Positions 41,970 to 43,373 of a stretch of DNA of 43,373 bases are shown here, one piece after another. Source of the stretch: Butyricicoccus pullicaecorum. Lineage in GTDB: Bacteria; Bacillota; Clostridia; Oscillospirales; Butyricicoccaceae. How positions within the stretch are numbered: position 1 is the first letter of the stretch; the number at the start of each line of letters is the position of its first letter. The stretch lies in contig JAGZIW010000016.1 of the NCBI GenBank assembly GCA_018366035.1, positions 1 to 43,373 on the forward strand. The letters run 5' to 3'. The notes below the pieces were generated by a model. The model was given only the letters and a program-made list of their open reading frames with translations. It was not told where the DNA came from and did no database searches. Both the position numbers and the translations under genes were made by a program.

Positions 41970-43235
41970 ATGAAACGAAATTTTTTAGGTCTATCTGACC
42001 GTGTACAGGCGCTGGGCAAGCAGGCGGAACAGGCACTTGTGCAGTATTTTGAACGTATTGATGACATTGCAGAATACAATACCCAAAAGGTATTGGCAGC
42101 TTTTCAGGAATTTCGTGTGTCCGATACCATGTTCGCCGGAACAACTGGATATGGATATGACGATCAGGGGCGCGATACATTGGACAAAATCTATGCAAGG
42201 ATTTTCGAGGCGGAGAGTGCGCTTGTGCGCCTTGGCTTTGTCAATGGAACACACGCACTGTCCTGTGCTCTGTTTGGCGCATTGGAGCCAAAAGATGTGA
42301 TGCTCTCTATCACAAGTGAGCCGTATGATACCCTGCTCAATACCGTGACAGGAGACTGCGCGGGCAGTATGAAACGCTATGGAATTGGATACCGTCAGGT
42401 GGATTTGAAGGACGGGCGGCTGGATCTGCCCGCGATTACAAAGGCGGCAGCGGCACCCGATGTGAAACTGGTATTCTTACAGCGCTCCCGTGGATATGCA
42501 GTCCGTCAGACCCTGTCCTGTGTAGAAATTGGTGAGGCTTGTCGGGCTGTGCGGCAGGTCAATCCACATGCAGTGATTATGGTCGATAACTGCTATGGTG
42601 AATTTACCGAGGAAATAGAGCCGACGCAGGTGGGGGCAGACCTCTGTGCGGGTTCTCTTATTAAGAATCCGGGCGGCGGACTTGCACCAACGGGCGGTTA
42701 TATCGTAGGGCGTGCCGACTTGGTGGAGCGTGCGGCGTATCGTCTGACAGCGCCGGGAATCGGGGGTGAGTGCGGCTGCACAATGGGGCAGAATCGCCTG
42801 CTGTATCAGGGACTTTTCCTTGCGCCGCATGTGACTGCGCAGGCGGTCAAAACGGCGGTATTTTGCGCGAAGGTCATGCAGCTTTTGGGATTTACGGTTG
42901 ATCCGGCACCAGAGGCTCCCCGTTATGATATCATTCAGACCATTGCTTTTGGTGCGCCGGAACCGCTGCGGCGGTTTTGCGAGGGAATTCAAGCGGGGGC
43001 ACCCGTCGATTCCTACGTGACACCCGAGCCGTGGGCGATGCCGGGGTATGACGATCCGGTTATTATGGCGGCAGGCGCATTTGTGCAGGGCGCATCTATT
43101 GAGCTGAGTGCAGATGCACCGATGCGTGAGCCGTATGTTTGTTATATGCAGGGAGGTTTGACATATCCGTCTGGAAAGGCTGGGATACTGCTTGCAGCAG
43201 AGCGGTTGATTCAGTCTGGATTTGTCAAACCTTGA
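41970..43235 (+). CDS. PLP-dependent methionine gamma-lyase / 'aluminium resistance' family protein
   Basis: The 421-residue protein belongs to the fold-type I PLP family annotated as aluminium resistance protein (Bacillus YnbB). Seen are the start FLGLSDRVQALGKQAE, the cofactor region FVNGTHALSCALFGAL, VFLQRSRGYAVR, MVDNCYGEFTE with the PLP-contact aspartate, and the Schiff-base lysine segment GSLIKNPGGGLAPTGGY (about 225-240). GGAGG lies 5 nt before ATG 41970, so the two upstream ATGs (41958 and 41967) are less likely. The actual reaction is unproven in the family. Confidence 0.88.
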   Translation: MKRNFLGLSDRVQALGKQAEQALVQYFERIDDIAEYNTQKVLAAFQEFRVSDTMFAGTTGYGYDDQGRDTLDKIYARIFEAESALVRLGFVNGTHALSCALFGALEPKDVMLSITSEPYDTLLNTVTGDCAGSMKRYGIGYRQVDLKDGRLDLPAITKAAAAPDVKLVFLQRSRGYAVRQTLSCVEIGEACRAVRQVNPHAVIMVDNCYGEFTEEIEPTQVGADLCAGSLIKNPGGGLAPTGGYIVGRADLVERAAYRLTAPGIGGECGCTMGQNRLLYQGLFLAPHVTAQAVKTAVFCAKVMQLLGFTVDPAPEAPRYDIIQTIAFGAPEPLRRFCEGIQAGAPVDSYVTPEPWAMPGYDDPVIMAAGAFVQGASIELSADAPMREPYVCYMQGGLTYPSGKAGILLAAERLIQSGFVKP

Positions 43236-43252
43236 AAGGAGAACGTCACACA

Positions 43253-43373
43253 TTGGCGTGGGCAACTCCCGAGAGGCTGCACGCTCCCGCGGTGCGGAGT
43301 GCGTACATTCCCATGAGGCGGGGCACTTCTTGGTACTGTTCCCGCCTGCACGCTCCCGCCCTGCGGCGGCGCT
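43253..43373. repeat. GC-rich direct repeat at the window end
   Basis: CTGCACGCTCCCGC-GG-TGCGG (43277-43297) recurs as CTGCACGCTCCCGC-CC-TGCGG (43346-43366), 19 of 21 bases identical and 69 bp apart. A frame starting at TTG 43253, after AAAGGAGAA, reads through both copies (RLHAPAVR and RLHAPALR, in phase) to the window end. A truncated repetitive gene or, more likely, a non-coding interspersed repeat is possible. Too little is present to decide. Confidence 0.4.

Overview
The window is a piece of a Gram-positive, low-to-mid GC Firmicutes chromosome. It is most likely a Clostridia member of the gut Oscillospirales / Butyricicoccus-Agathobaculum type; that placement is an inference from gene order, strong AAGGAGG-type ribosome sites, lexA/GAAC-type SOS control, yloU-yloV, argR-recN, and TagO/MnaA wall-polymer genes. 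Almost all of it is ordinary housekeeping DNA, tightly packed, with many 4-bp ATGA/GTGA overlaps.

Layout. 1-460: a gene-poor stretch with a candidate type I (holin-like) toxin transcript and the terminator of an inositol-type sugar operon. 462-3611 (minus): AraC regulator, IolG-like Gfo/Idh dehydrogenase and a TIM-barrel isomerase. 3669-7909: a small phage-like early module with a divergent S24 repressor / small XRE regulator sharing an array of TTCGA-N5-TCGAA operators, an SbcC-like ATPase, a phage replisome organiser and a small terminal protein, but no integrase or virion genes. 7915-8453: AT-rich non-coding DNA with a candidate minus-strand sRNA. 8454-12771 (minus): pgeF - peptide-binding lipoprotein - mnmA - CPBP protease operon. 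12982-14668: rny (RNase Y). 14756-17473 (minus): pth, yloV/fakA-like, yloU. 17700-20426: lexA-recG, with a LexA-type box in the leader.

20521-31708 is one long plus-strand gene series: nusB, a TsaD-like M22 gene, xseA, xseB, ispA, then about 800 nt without a protein gene, oapA, dxs, tlyA, nadK, argR, recN. The non-coding block between ispA and the small four-helix membrane protein is where OLE RNA (ornate, large, extremophilic) sits in other Firmicutes. The following gene looks like OapA, the membrane protein that binds OLE RNA. This is the most remarkable element of the window: a rare, very large structured RNA of incompletely understood function, embedded in isoprenoid/DNA-repair housekeeping genes.

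31804-33027: tyrS. 33079-35348 (minus): a chemoreceptor and a small secreted protein. 35349-36138: an AT-rich gap. 36139-37656 (minus): glpK, divergent from trpS. 37865-43235 (plus): trpS, tagO-like, UDP-GlcNAc 2-epimerase, an unknown membrane-anchored protein and a PLP-dependent 'aluminium resistance' family protein. The window ends in a GC-rich direct repeat. No tRNA, rRNA, CRISPR array or intact mobile element was seen.
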